Part shown: positions 8,867 through 16,278 of the stretch, piece by piece
How the letters are laid out: each line of letters begins with the position of its first letter
Numbering within the stretch: the stretch's first letter is position 1
Program-made: the position numbers and the translations under genes
NCBI GenBank assembly: GCA_036260395.1
Contig: DASZZY010000168.1
Span: 1-32,233 of the forward strand
Direction: 5' to 3'
DNA length: 32,233 bases
DNA from: DASZZY01 sp036260395
GTDB taxonomy: Bacteria; Actinomycetota; UBA4738; CALAEC01
Notes under the pieces: generated by a model
Database searches by the model: none
The model's input: the letters and a program-made list of their open reading frames with translations, nothing else
Told to the model about the DNA's origin: nothing

Positions 8867-9061
8867 ATGGCGGCGGTATGCGAGATCTGCGGGCGCCAGC
8901 CCGGCTTCGGCATGAAGGTCAGCCACTCCCACCGGCGGTCGAAGCGCCGGTGGGTCCCGAACGTGCAGAAGCTCCGGGTCCAGCAGGACGGCGGCGCCGT
9001 GCGCCGCGTCCACGTCTGCACGAAGTGCCTCAAGGCGGGCAAGGTCCGCCGCGCCGTCTGA
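8867..9061 (+). CDS. rpmB: 50S ribosomal protein L28, zinc-binding form
   Basis: The 64-residue basic protein has the L28 core (GFGMKVSHSHRRSKRRWVPN) and two Cys pairs, C5/C8 and C51/C54, forming the zinc-ribbon (C+) version of L28. Many actinobacteria carry C+ and C- paralogues, the C- form being induced under zinc limitation; only this form is in the window. It has its own leaderless-type promoter. In Bacillus and mycobacteria rpmB lies beside the DAK-domain gene and recG; here it is about 3 kb away, separated by three plus-strand genes. Confidence 0.96.
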   Translation: MAAVCEICGRQPGFGMKVSHSHRRSKRRWVPNVQKLRVQQDGGAVRRVHVCTKCLKAGKVRRAV

Positions 9062-9082
9062 GTCCGCGTCAGTACCCCCTGC

Positions 9083-9088
9083 TAGAGT
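9083..9088 (+). promoter_or_regulatory. -10 box of the 72-residue protein gene (leaderless type)
   Basis: TAGAGT ends 9 bases before ATG 9098, the same spacing as at rpmB. Confidence 0.5.
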
Positions 9089-9097
9089 CGTGCTGAG

Positions 9098-9316
9098 ATG
9101 GACGCCGCCGTCTGGACCGCCATCGGCCTGCTGGCTGCGACCTCGCTGGGGACGCTCTTCTACCTGGGGTCCCGCGTCGACTCCCTCGCGGGCAGGATGG
9201 ACGCGCGGTTCGATGCGCTCGAGGCTCGTTTCGACAACCTCGACGCCAGGGTGAGCTCCCGGCTCGACGCCCTCGCGGCCCGAGTGGACGCCCACGCCGA
9301 GCGGCACCCTTCTTAG
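9098..9316 (+). CDS. Small membrane-anchored coiled-coil protein
   Basis: The 72-residue protein has one N-terminal transmembrane helix (about 4-24). A charged amphipathic helix follows, with repeated R-x-D-x-L/F units (GRMDARFDALEARFDNLDARVSS), a likely coiled coil on the cytoplasmic or outer face. No family was recognised. Its own promoter box and the ATG placed nine bases after it support it as a real gene. Its TAG overlaps the thiD TAA on the other strand within TTAG (9313-9316). A scaffold or oligomerising role is possible but not shown. Confidence 0.7.
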   Translation: MDAAVWTAIGLLAATSLGTLFYLGSRVDSLAGRMDARFDALEARFDNLDARVSSRLDALAARVDAHAERHPS

Positions 9317-10113
9317 CGGCCCGACCTCTCCCAGGCCGGGTTCACCGGCCCGATCCCCTGCCCGATCTCCAGCGCCGCGCGGATCGACTCGGTGACGAAC
9401 GCCTTCCCGCGGCGGACCGCCACGTCGAGCGGTTCCCCGAGGGCCAGGTACGAGGCGATCGCCGCGGAGAGGACGCACCCGGTGCCGTGGGTGTGCGGCG
9501 TGTCGACCCGGTCGGCCTCCACCCGCTCCACCCCGTCCCGGGTGACGAGGAGGTCCACGGCGCGCCGCCCCTCCAGGTGCCCGCCCTTCACCAGGACCGC
9601 GCCGGCGCCCAGCTCCAGGATCGCCCGGCCGGCCGCCTCCATGTCCGCCTCGGCCCGGACCTCGAGCCCGGAGAGCCCGGCCGCCTCCGGCAGGTTCGGC
9701 GTGACCAGCGTCGCCAGGGGCACGATCCTGCTCCGTAGCGCCTCGACGGCGTCCTCCTGGAGGAGCGGGTGGCCGTGCTTCGAGACGAAGACCGGGTCGA
9801 CGACCAGGTTGGGGACGCCCGTCTCGGCCACCGCGTCGGCCGCCGCCTCGATGATCGCCGCGGACGCGAGCATCCCGCTCTTCGCCGCGTCCACGCCGAT
9901 GTCGGTGACGATGGCCCGCACCTGGTCGCCGACCGTCTGGGCGGAGAGCTCCTCGTAGCCGGAGACGCCCTTGGTGTTCTGGACCGTCACGGCGGTGATG
10001 GCCGTCATCCCCCACACGCCCAGGGCCTGGAACGTCTTGAGGTCGGCCTGGATCCCCGCGCCGCCCCCGGAGTCCGACCCGGCGATCGTCAGCGCACGGC
10101 GGACCTCACCCAA
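9313..10113 (-). CDS. thiD: Hydroxymethylpyrimidine/phosphomethylpyrimidine kinase ThiD
   Basis: ThiD phosphorylates HMP and HMP-P to HMP-PP in the pyrimidine branch of thiamine synthesis. The 266-residue ribokinase-fold protein shows AGSDSGGGAGIQ (11-22) at the substrate site and the anion-hole/catalytic HGTGC (209-213). The start is a TTG at 10113, overlapping the thiL 3' end by 8 bases; no ATG or GTG fits the conserved N-terminus (RALTIAGSDS), so translation is probably coupled to thiL. It lies downstream of thiL in one operon. No other thi genes are nearby. Confidence 0.93.
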   Translation of the reverse strand: MGEVRRALTIAGSDSGGGAGIQADLKTFQALGVWGMTAITAVTVQNTKGVSGYEELSAQTVGDQVRAIVTDIGVDAAKSGMLASAAIIEAAADAVAETGVPNLVVDPVFVSKHGHPLLQEDAVEALRSRIVPLATLVTPNLPEAAGLSGLEVRAEADMEAAGRAILELGAGAVLVKGGHLEGRRAVDLLVTRDGVERVEADRVDTPHTHGTGCVLSAAIASYLALGEPLDVAVRRGKAFVTESIRAALEIGQGIGPVNPAWERSGR

Positions 10114-11104
10114 AGTGATCCCATCCCCGGGGCTCGAGCCGTTCCTGGCGGCCGTCCGGCAGGTCGAGGACGAGCGCCCCCTCGGTGACCTCGCCGATGT
10201 CGGTGAGCGGCGTCCCGTACCGCTCGGCCAGCGCCTGCCGCACCTGCGAGATCGCGTGCGGCGGGAGCGCGGCCAGCAGCTCGTAGTCCTCGCCGCCGTG
10301 GAGGGCGAGGTCCACGGGGTCGATGTCGAGCACGTCCTGCAGCTCGCGGAGGCCCTCGGCGACCGGGAGGTCGGCGACCCGGACCGCGGCGCCGACGCCG
10401 CTCTCCCGGCACATCCTCGACAGGTCCAGCGCCAGCCCGTCGGAGAGGTCGATCATGGCGCGGGCACCCGCCCGGGCCAGGCTCTGGCCCTCGCCGACGC
10501 GGGCCGCCGGGCGCTCCAGGACGGTGAGCAGCGAGCGCGCCCAGTCCTCCCCGAGGACCTCCTTGACGCGGTCGGCATCGGCCGCGGCCAGCGCGAGCCC
10601 CCCGGCCGCCGCCCCCAGCGAGCCGGTGACCACCAGCCGGTCCCCCGGCCGGGCCCCCGCACGGGTGATGGCCGCGCCCTGCCCGACCTCCCCGTACACC
10701 GTGACGGCAACGACCACGCGGTCGCCGCGGTTCGTGTCCCCCCCGATGAGCGCCAGGCCGTGCTCCTCGGCGGCACCCCGCATGCCGCCGTACAGATCCA
10801 TGACCCAGGCCGCCTCGATCTCGGGGGGAAGGGCCAGCGACACGAGCCCGTACCGGGGGCTGCCGCCCATGGCCGCCACGTCCGAGACGTTCACCGCCAC
10901 GGCCTTGTAGCCGAGGTCGTGCGGCGACGTCGTCTCCAGCCGGAAGTGCACGTCCTCGACCAGCATGTCGGCGGTCAGGATCGCGTGGTGCCGCCCGGGC
11001 TCGATGACCGCGGCGTCATCGCCGACGGGCACGACGACGCCGGGGGCCTCGCCCGACAGCACCTTGCGGATCGCGGCCAGCAGTTGCTCTTCGGTGGTCT
11101 CCAC
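10106..11104 (-). CDS. thiL: Thiamine-monophosphate kinase ThiL
   Basis: ThiL converts thiamine monophosphate to the active pyrophosphate cofactor using ATP. The 332-residue protein has the PurM/ThiL fold signatures GDDAAV (28-33), TADMLVEDVHF (44-54), VNVSDVAAMGG, GGDTNRGD and DLSDGLALDL, and a GGEDYELL segment near the C terminus. The frame is open further upstream, but GTG 11104 fits the family N-terminus and has an AAGGA Shine-Dalgarno about 7 bases before it. It is the first gene of a thiL-thiD operon divergent from the dodecin gene. thiL also lies between ddl and the DAK gene in mycobacteria. Confidence 0.95.
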   Translation of the reverse strand: METTEEQLLAAIRKVLSGEAPGVVVPVGDDAAVIEPGRHHAILTADMLVEDVHFRLETTSPHDLGYKAVAVNVSDVAAMGGSPRYGLVSLALPPEIEAAWVMDLYGGMRGAAEEHGLALIGGDTNRGDRVVVAVTVYGEVGQGAAITRAGARPGDRLVVTGSLGAAAGGLALAAADADRVKEVLGEDWARSLLTVLERPAARVGEGQSLARAGARAMIDLSDGLALDLSRMCRESGVGAAVRVADLPVAEGLRELQDVLDIDPVDLALHGGEDYELLAALPPHAISQVRQALAERYGTPLTDIGEVTEGALVLDLPDGRQERLEPRGWDHFG

Positions 11105-11159
11105 GCGGGTTCCTTCGCGGCCCTGGTCTCGCGGCTTTCCCTGGGGGTCGGGCTTCCAC

Positions 11160-11165
11160 GATAAT
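11160..11165 (+). promoter_or_regulatory. -10 box of the dodecin gene
   Basis: GATAAT is followed by a 30-base leader containing AAGGAGG (11184-11190) before GTG 11196. Unlike many neighbours, this gene therefore has a leader and a strong ribosome site. Confidence 0.55.
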
Positions 11166-11195
11166 CGAACATGCCCCCGACCGAAGGAGGGGACC

Positions 11196-11405
11196 GTGCC
11201 GACCATCAACACGCTGGACCTCGAGGGCATCTCCGAGACGTCCTGGGGCGACGCGGCCCGCGAGGCCCTCCGCGAGGCGGCCAAGACCATCCGCCACATC
11301 AACCGCCTGGAGGTGATCGGGACGTCCACGGAGGTGGAGGACAACCGGATCGCGCGGTACCGGACGCAGGTCCGGCTGTACTTCCAGGTGGAGACCGAGC
11401 GCTAG
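11196..11405 (+). CDS. Dodecin-family flavin-binding protein
   Basis: The 69-residue protein matches the dodecin pattern: an N-terminal strand, then TSWGDAAREALREAAKTI (the conserved S-W precedes the helix; the Trp stacks on the bound flavin), then two long strands ending YFQVE. Dodecins form hollow dodecamers that store riboflavin or FMN, and sometimes CoA, buffering free flavin. GTG 11196 is chosen because it is preceded by a near-perfect AAGGAGG and gives the standard length; the frame remains open far upstream without meaning. It is divergent from thiL and lies just before pckA, from which a separate -10 box (11429-11434) divides it. Confidence 0.88.
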   Translation: MPTINTLDLEGISETSWGDAAREALREAAKTIRHINRLEVIGTSTEVEDNRIARYRTQVRLYFQVETER

Positions 11406-11428
11406 GAGTTTCCACCGGCCCCCCGGGG

Positions 11429-11434
11429 TAGAAT
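11429..11434 (+). promoter_or_regulatory. -10 box of pckA
   Basis: TAGAAT is followed by a short leader with AGAGGA just before ATG 11465. Confidence 0.5.
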
Positions 11435-11464
11435 CTGGCGTCCGCTTCCCCACGAGAGGAACCC

Positions 11465-12982
11465 ATGCCCATCGAAGCCAAGGACGTCTTCGAGAATCCC
11501 TCCCCCGAGGACCTCCGCAACTTCACCGAGGAGATGTCGAACTGCCGGGTCACGAAGTTCGGCAACGTCAACGTGCAGACCCGGGTGACCTCCAGGAGCG
11601 CCGGCAGCACCTACGTCGTCAGCGACGACCCGGGGATCACCTCCGGGCAGACGATGACCCGCGAGGAGTTCGGCCGGATCGCCCGGATGCAGGACGAGTA
11701 CATCCGGGGCCAGGAGATGTTGGTCGTCGACGGGTTCATCGGCAACGTCGAGGGGTTCCAGACGCCCGCCCGGCTCACGATCGAGAAGGCCAACGCCAAC
11801 GTCGCGGGGATGCAGCAGAAGCTGTACTACCCGCGCCAGGGCGGCGACCCGGAGGTGCAGGTCATCTACACGCCGAACCTTCCGGCCCCCGGCTATCCCG
11901 ACGAGCGGTGCATCGCCGTGGACCTGGAGAACGGCGTCACGCGGGTCCTCAACTCCGACTACTTCGGCGAGTCGAAGAAGGGTGGCCTGCGGATGTGGAA
12001 CACGATCGTCTACGACCGCGGCGGGCTGGCGCTCCACGCCGGCTGCAAGGTCATCCCCACGGCCGCCGGCGAGAAGGTGTTCCTGATCATCGGCCTGTCC
12101 GGCACCGGCAAGACCACCACGACGTTCACGACGCAGAACGACTCCCTCCCGGTGCAGGACGACTTCGTGGCGCTGATGCCCGGCGGCAAGATCTACGGCA
12201 CCGAGAACGGGTGCTTCGCCAAGACCTTCTCGCTGGATCCTGACTTCGAGCCGAACATCTACAACGCGGTCGTCAAGCCCGAGACGTACCTGGAGAACGT
12301 GTACCAGGACGACCAGGGCAACGTGAACTTCTTCGAGACCTCGTACACGAAGAACGGCCGTTCGGTGTTCGGGATGGACGCGCTGGGACGGTGGCGCGAC
12401 CCCCGCGAGGTCGGCCGTGTGGACAACTTACTGATCCTGAACTGGAACGAGAACATCATCCCGGCGGTGGCCCGGCTGGACCAGCGCCAAGCCGCGGCGT
12501 ACTTCATGCTCGGCGAGACCACCGGCACGTCGGCGGGCGGCAAGTCCGAGGAGGGCAAGTTCCTGCGGGTGCCCGGCACCAATCCCTTCTTCCCGCTCCT
12601 CCACGGCCAGCAGGGGAACCGCATCCTGGAGCTGCTCCACTCCCACCCCATCGACGTGTTCCTGATGAACACCGGGCGGGTCGGCGGCCGGGACGGCGAC
12701 GAGCGCTCGAAGAAGGTGAAGATCCCCCACTCGTCGGCGGTGGTGAAGTCCATCGCCGAGGGCACCATCTCCTGGACCGACGACGAGGACTTCGGCTACC
12801 AGGTGGCCGAGCGGGTCCCGGAGATCGACGACGCCGAGCTGCTGCAGCCGCGCCGCCTGTACGAGCGCCAGGGCCGGATGGAGGAGTACCGCGCCCTCGT
12901 CGAGCGGTTCAAGGCCGAGCGCGTCGAGTTCCTGAAAGGCTTCCCGGAGCTCGAGGAGGACATCATCAAGGCCGTCGGCTAG
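11465..12982 (+). CDS. pckA: Phosphoenolpyruvate carboxykinase (ATP-type)
   Basis: The enzyme converts oxaloacetate and ATP to phosphoenolpyruvate, ADP and CO2, the entry step of gluconeogenesis. The 505-residue protein has the kinase-1a loop GLSGTGKTTT (210-219), a kinase-2-like QDD (231-233), the Cys-Ala-Lys segment GCFAK (250-253), and FMLGETTGTSAGG, typical of the ATP-dependent family rather than the GTP-dependent family usual in mycobacteria and streptomycetes. It is slightly shorter than the E. coli enzyme (about 540). It has its own promoter and an AGAGGA ribosome site. Placed before glutamate dehydrogenase, it ties carbon skeletons to nitrogen metabolism. Confidence 0.95.
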   Translation: MPIEAKDVFENPSPEDLRNFTEEMSNCRVTKFGNVNVQTRVTSRSAGSTYVVSDDPGITSGQTMTREEFGRIARMQDEYIRGQEMLVVDGFIGNVEGFQTPARLTIEKANANVAGMQQKLYYPRQGGDPEVQVIYTPNLPAPGYPDERCIAVDLENGVTRVLNSDYFGESKKGGLRMWNTIVYDRGGLALHAGCKVIPTAAGEKVFLIIGLSGTGKTTTTFTTQNDSLPVQDDFVALMPGGKIYGTENGCFAKTFSLDPDFEPNIYNAVVKPETYLENVYQDDQGNVNFFETSYTKNGRSVFGMDALGRWRDPREVGRVDNLLILNWNENIIPAVARLDQRQAAAYFMLGETTGTSAGGKSEEGKFLRVPGTNPFFPLLHGQQGNRILELLHSHPIDVFLMNTGRVGGRDGDERSKKVKIPHSSAVVKSIAEGTISWTDDEDFGYQVAERVPEIDDAELLQPRRLYERQGRMEEYRALVERFKAERVEFLKGFPELEEDIIKAVG

Positions 12983-13101
12983 TCCGGCCCGGTCGCGGCA
13001 GCTCAGGCTCCCTCACCCTTCCGACCGCTTGCTGGAGCGCCGGCACCTCTCCGCCCGGCCGCACGCGGGGCACGGTGAGCTCGCCGCTTGCCTCCCTGGG
13101 G

Positions 13102-13107
13102 TAGGCT
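13102..13107 (+). promoter_or_regulatory. -10 box of the glutamate dehydrogenase gene
   Basis: TAGGCT lies 30 bases before GTG 13138. The leader carries a strong AAGGAGG (13124-13130), 7 bases before the start. The rest of the 155-base gap after pckA shows no clear terminator, only a near-palindrome around GAGCTC at 13078-13083. Confidence 0.5.
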
Positions 13108-13137
13108 TAGCTCGGCCAGTCACAAGGAGGTGACGCC

Positions 13138-14373
13138 GTGGCCTCAGCGTTCGAGGCCGTCCGCGGGTTCCACGAGCGCGCCGCGGAGCGGCTCGGTCTG
13201 GAGCTGTCGCTCCGAGAAGCCCTCGCCACCCCCTCCCGCGAGGTCACCGTCCAGCTCCGCGTCCCCACGGACCACGGGGGGTTCCGCGTGTTCCGCGGGT
13301 GGCGGGTCCAGTACAACAACGCGCGCGGGCCCTACAAGGGTGGCATCCGGTACCACCCCGAGGTCTCCGTCGACGAGATCCGGACGTTCGCCGCGCTGAT
13401 GACCTGGAAGACAGCGCTGATGAACATCCCGTTCGGCGGGGCGAAGGGCGGCGTGCGCGTCGATCCCAAGCGGCTGTCCGAGGCCGAGCTCGAGCGGCTG
13501 TCCCGCGGCTACATGCGCGCGGTGGCCGACGTCATCGGCCCGCACGTCGACATCCCGGCCCCCGACGTCAACACCAACCCGCGGATCATGGGGTGGATGG
13601 CCGACGAGTATTCGCGGAGGTACGGCCCCAACCCCGCCGTGGTCACCGGCAAGCCGGTCGTGCTCGGCGGCTCGCTCGGCCGGGAGGCGGCCACCGGGCG
13701 GGGCTCGGCCATCGCGCTCGAACGCCTCGTGAAGGCCCGGGGGTGGCGCCGGGAGGACACGACGGTGGCGGTCCAGGGCTACGGCAACGCCGGCTCGTGG
13801 CTGGCCATGCTCCTGCACGACCTCGGCTACCCGGTGCTGGCGGTCTCCGACAGCGCCGGCGCGGTCTTCTCGGAGGGCGGCCTGTCGCCGCACGACGTGC
13901 TGGCCCACAAGCAGCGCACCGGTAGCGTGCTCGGCGTCCCGGGCGCCGAGACGCTCCCCGGTGACGAGATCGTCGGCGTCGACTGCGTGGTCCTCGCGCT
14001 CGCGGCGCTCGAGGAGAGCGTCGATCGCTCCAACGCCGATCGGGTGAAGGCCCAGGTCGTCGTGGAGACCGCGAACTACCCGGTCACCGCGGAGGCCGAC
14101 CCCATCCTGCTGGACCGGGGGATCACGGTCCTCCCCGACATCCTGGCTTCGGGCGGCGGCGTGGCCGTGTCGTACCTCGAGTGGGTCCAGGACCTCCAGC
14201 GGGAGCAGTGGCCAGAGGACCGGGTCAACGACCGCCTCGAGGAGCTGATGGGCGCGGCCACCGACCAGGTGCTGGCCCGGGCGGAGAGCGAGGGCATCTC
14301 GCACCGGGAGGCCGCGTACCTCATCGGCGTCGGCCGCGTGGCCGAGGCGGAGATCGCCCGCGGCTTCCGGTAG
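13138..14373 (+). CDS. Glu/Leu/Phe/Val dehydrogenase, probably glutamate dehydrogenase
   Basis: This 411-residue protein belongs to the amino acid dehydrogenase family that interconverts glutamate and 2-oxoglutarate plus ammonia with NAD(P). It shows the substrate-binding GPYKGGIRYHP (K67), the lysines K91 and K103 (PFGGAKGG) around the active site, APDVNTN, and the Rossmann loop GYGNAGS (214-220). The residues around K91 (MTWKTAL) fit glutamate rather than leucine or phenylalanine dehydrogenases, but specificity is not certain. GTG 13138 has an excellent Shine-Dalgarno. The gene ends 3 bases before the stop of a convergent gene. Confidence 0.92.
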   Translation: MASAFEAVRGFHERAAERLGLELSLREALATPSREVTVQLRVPTDHGGFRVFRGWRVQYNNARGPYKGGIRYHPEVSVDEIRTFAALMTWKTALMNIPFGGAKGGVRVDPKRLSEAELERLSRGYMRAVADVIGPHVDIPAPDVNTNPRIMGWMADEYSRRYGPNPAVVTGKPVVLGGSLGREAATGRGSAIALERLVKARGWRREDTTVAVQGYGNAGSWLAMLLHDLGYPVLAVSDSAGAVFSEGGLSPHDVLAHKQRTGSVLGVPGAETLPGDEIVGVDCVVLALAALEESVDRSNADRVKAQVVVETANYPVTAEADPILLDRGITVLPDILASGGGVAVSYLEWVQDLQREQWPEDRVNDRLEELMGAATDQVLARAESEGISHREAAYLIGVGRVAEAEIARGFR

Positions 14374-14376
14374 GCC

Positions 14377-14664
14377 TCAGGAGCGCGACAGGAAGTACGA
14401 GGCGACCAGCCGGATCCCGGCCATCGCCAGCGGCGTGAGGGCGAACCACCGGAACGTGAGGTCGTCCACCAGCGGGTAGCCGATGAAGAAGCCGCCGAGA
14501 GCCAGCCAGAACCCGGCCTTGGCGGCATCGTGGAGCGCCACCATGAAGCGGTCGCCCGGGGAGCCGGCGGGGGTCGGCTCCCGAAGCGACGACACCCCGG
14601 AACCCACACCGATGAGCACGAACACGGAGCCGAGGACCACCTCGATCAGCGACCCGGCGGTCAC
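14377..14664 (-). CDS. Small membrane protein, three predicted helices
   Basis: The 95-residue protein has hydrophobic segments at about 5-24, 42-62 and 67-90, and charged loops between the first two. No family was recognised. GTG 14664 overlaps the phosphoribosyltransferase stop by four bases (GTGA, 14661-14664), so it is the last gene of a three-gene operon; the frame upstream of that GTG is low-quality sequence inside the previous gene. Function unknown. Confidence 0.72.
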   Translation of the reverse strand: MTAGSLIEVVLGSVFVLIGVGSGVSSLREPTPAGSPGDRFMVALHDAAKAGFWLALGGFFIGYPLVDDLTFRWFALTPLAMAGIRLVASYFLSRS

Positions 14665-15290
14665 CGCCGGGCGTCCTCGAGGAGCCTGACCACCTCGTCG
14701 TCGGGCGTCTGCGGGAAGTCGCGGTACCACTGGCCCACCGCGAAGAACGGCTCGGGCGTGGCCAACGCCACGAGGTCGTCGGCCTCCTTCGACAGGCGGC
14801 GGACCGCCTCGCGCGGAGCGACGGGAACCGCGAGGACCACCCGGGTGGCGGCCTGGGCGCGCGCCCACCGGAGCGCAGCCGCCGCGGTGCCCCCGGTGGC
14901 CACGCCGTCGTCGACCACGACGGCCACCTTCCCGGCCAGGTCCTCGGCGGGGCGCCCGTGCCGGTAGGCCTCCTGGCGCCGCAGGATCTCCCCCTCCTGC
15001 TCGCGGATCTCGCGCTCGAGGTACGCCTCCGACACGCCGAGCGTCTCGACCATCCCCTCATCGAGGACCCGCACCCCCGGCGCGATGGCCCCCAGGCCGA
15101 GCTCCGGGTTCTGCGGCGCCCGGACCTTGCGGGGGATGACGACGTCGAGCGGCCATCCGAAACGGCGCGCCACCTCGGCGCCGACCTCGACGCCTCCCCG
15201 GGGGATGGCCAGCACGACCGCGTCCTCCCCCGAGAGGTGCGCGAGCGCGTCCGCCAGCTGGGTGCCGGCGTCGTGTCGGTCGGTGAACAT
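14661..15290 (-). CDS. Type I phosphoribosyltransferase-domain protein
   Basis: The 209-residue protein has a PRPP-binding loop, VVVDDGVATGGT (124-135), in a PRTase fold, plus IPRGGVEVGAEVA near residue 30 and a charged helix around 90-115. These are the features of stand-alone phosphoribosyltransferases often annotated without a substrate. ATG 15290 is chosen over earlier in-frame codons because it has an AGGAG site and forms a TGATG overlap with the stop of a 47-residue upstream gene. Substrate unknown; a nucleobase salvage role is only a family-level guess. Confidence 0.88.
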   Translation of the reverse strand: MFTDRHDAGTQLADALAHLSGEDAVVLAIPRGGVEVGAEVARRFGWPLDVVIPRKVRAPQNPELGLGAIAPGVRVLDEGMVETLGVSEAYLEREIREQEGEILRRQEAYRHGRPAEDLAGKVAVVVDDGVATGGTAAAALRWARAQAATRVVLAVPVAPREAVRRLSKEADDLVALATPEPFFAVGQWYRDFPQTPDDEVVRLLEDARR

Positions 15291-15433
15291 CACCGCTCCT
15301 CGTCGATCTCCCGGCGCGCCTCGCGCTCGTGGAGCTTCCGCCGTCGGTCCTCCTCGCGGCGGGGCGGAGGCGGGACGGGCTTCCGGATGCGGCGGTACGG
15401 ATCGAGCGGGTCCGTTCGCTTCTTCGTCCCCAC
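15290..15433 (-). CDS. Very small basic Pro/Arg-rich protein, first gene of the phosphoribosyltransferase operon
   Basis: A 47-residue reading frame starts at GTG 15433 and ends in TGA at 15290-15292, sharing one base with the ATG of the phosphoribosyltransferase gene. The product begins MGTKKRTDPLDPYRR, has a run of four Pro (PVPPPP), then a highly charged Arg/Glu helix. Support comes from a GATAAT box 8 bases before the GTG (leaderless type) and from the tight coupling to the next gene. No family was recognised; a nucleic-acid-binding or protein-partner role is possible. It could also be a leader peptide whose translation sets expression of the downstream genes. Confidence 0.6.
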   Translation of the reverse strand: MGTKKRTDPLDPYRRIRKPVPPPPRREEDRRRKLHEREARREIDEER

Positions 15434-15441
15434 TACCCTGC

Positions 15442-15447
15442 ATTATC
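15442..15447 (-). promoter_or_regulatory. -10 box of the 47-residue protein / phosphoribosyltransferase operon
   Basis: GATAAT on the minus strand ends 8 bases before GTG 15433, a leaderless arrangement. A divergent box, TAGAAT at 15500-15505, serves the next plus-strand gene. Confidence 0.55.
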
Positions 15448-15499
15448 CCCCCGCCGGGTGGGTGGTACCCGTGGTTGCCGAGGCCGCGAGGCGCTCCGA

Positions 15500-15505
15500 T
15501 AGAAT
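15500..15505 (+). promoter_or_regulatory. -10 box of the Lrp-type ligand-domain gene
   Basis: TAGAAT is followed by a 33-base leader with a GGAGGG ribosome site (15524-15529) before GTG 15539. Confidence 0.5.
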
Positions 15506-15538
15506 GGTCCTTCGCCCCAGTCCGGAGGGAGGCACCTC

Positions 15539-15772
15539 GTGGTACACGCCTACATCCTGATCCAGACAGAGGTAGGGAAGGCGGCCCAGGTCGCCAAGGA
15601 GGTCGCGGACATCAAGGGCGTCACGTCCGCGGAGGACGTCACGGGGCCCTACGACGTGATCGTTCGGGCGGAGGCCAAGAACGTCGACGACCTGGGGAAG
15701 CTCGTGGTGGCCAAGATCCAGGCGGTCGAGGGGATCACCCGGACGCTCACCTGCCCCGTCGTCCACCTCTGA
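15539..15772 (+). CDS. Stand-alone Lrp/AsnC ligand-binding (RAM) domain protein
   Basis: The 77-residue protein is a single alpha/beta RAM domain (AYILIQTEVG...VTGPYDVIVRAEAKNVDDLGKLVV...GITRTLTCPVV) without the helix-turn-helix of full Lrp/AsnC regulators. In the family these domains assemble into decamer-like rings and bind amino acids, and the single-domain versions may modulate full-length regulators. It starts at GTG 15539 after a good Shine-Dalgarno. It is close to the glutamate dehydrogenase and amino-acid genes, which would fit amino-acid sensing. Its 3' end overlaps the convergent receiver gene by 26 bases. Confidence 0.88.
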   Translation: MVHAYILIQTEVGKAAQVAKEVADIKGVTSAEDVTGPYDVIVRAEAKNVDDLGKLVVAKIQAVEGITRTLTCPVVHL

Positions 15773-16175
15773 CGCGTCGCGTCGACCCGGCCGCCCCGGC
15801 CAGGTCGGCGTCGGCGGCCTGGTGCAGCGCCCGGCGAAGCTCCCCGGCGGAGCCCTTCGGGACGTAGGCGAACGCCCCGGCGGCCGCGGCGGCCCCATCC
15901 ATCGCCGGGCCCTCGGACGCCGAGATCACCACGACGCGCGTGCCCGGGGCCACCTCTCGGATCCGCCTGGTGGCCTCCAGGCCGTCGATCCCCGGCATCC
16001 GGTAGTCCATCACCACGACCGCCGGCCGGAAGCGCTCGGCGAGCTCCACGCCCTCCTCGCCCGAGGCGGCCACGGCGACCACGTCGAACCCCCACTCGCC
16101 GAGGACATCGCGGAGCAGCGACCGCACCGCGGCGTTGTCCTCGACGATCAGTGCGCGGGGCCGATCCTCGTCCAT
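15747..16175 (-). CDS. Stand-alone response regulator receiver domain
   Basis: The 142-residue protein is a CheY-like receiver with the acidic pair E12/D13, the phosphoacceptor Asp57 (VVVMDYRMPG), Ser in VVVISASE and Lys in YVPKG. There is no output domain; the C-terminal ~25 residues are a basic, probably disordered tail (RRVRGGRRGR). No histidine kinase lies nearby. A possible -10 (TACCGT on the minus strand, 16190-16195) lies 14 bases before ATG 16175. It may act by protein-protein contact, like CheY or Spo0F; its pathway is not visible here. Confidence 0.9.
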   Translation of the reverse strand: MDEDRPRALIVEDNAAVRSLLRDVLGEWGFDVVAVAASGEEGVELAERFRPAVVVMDYRMPGIDGLEATRRIREVAPGTRVVVISASEGPAMDGAAAAAGAFAYVPKGSAGELRRALHQAADADLAGAAGSTRRVRGGRRGR

Positions 16176-16263
16176 GTTTCCGGCATCGGACGGTACCGGC
16201 GGGTGCTGAACCGCGGCGGGGCGAAACCGCCCGAAAGGACTAGGGCCGATCCCCCGACGGTGG

Positions 16264-16269
16264 CATAAT
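16264..16269 (+). promoter_or_regulatory. -10 box of the 57-residue zinc-ribbon gene (leaderless type)
   Basis: CATAAT ends 9 bases before GTG 16279, with no Shine-Dalgarno sequence between. Confidence 0.5.
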
Positions 16270-16278
16270 CACACCATT

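Noticed and set aside
11105..11195. TPP riboswitch upstream of thiL
   Set aside because: The thi-box core motifs are absent in the 91-base divergent gap, and thiL has only a short leader.
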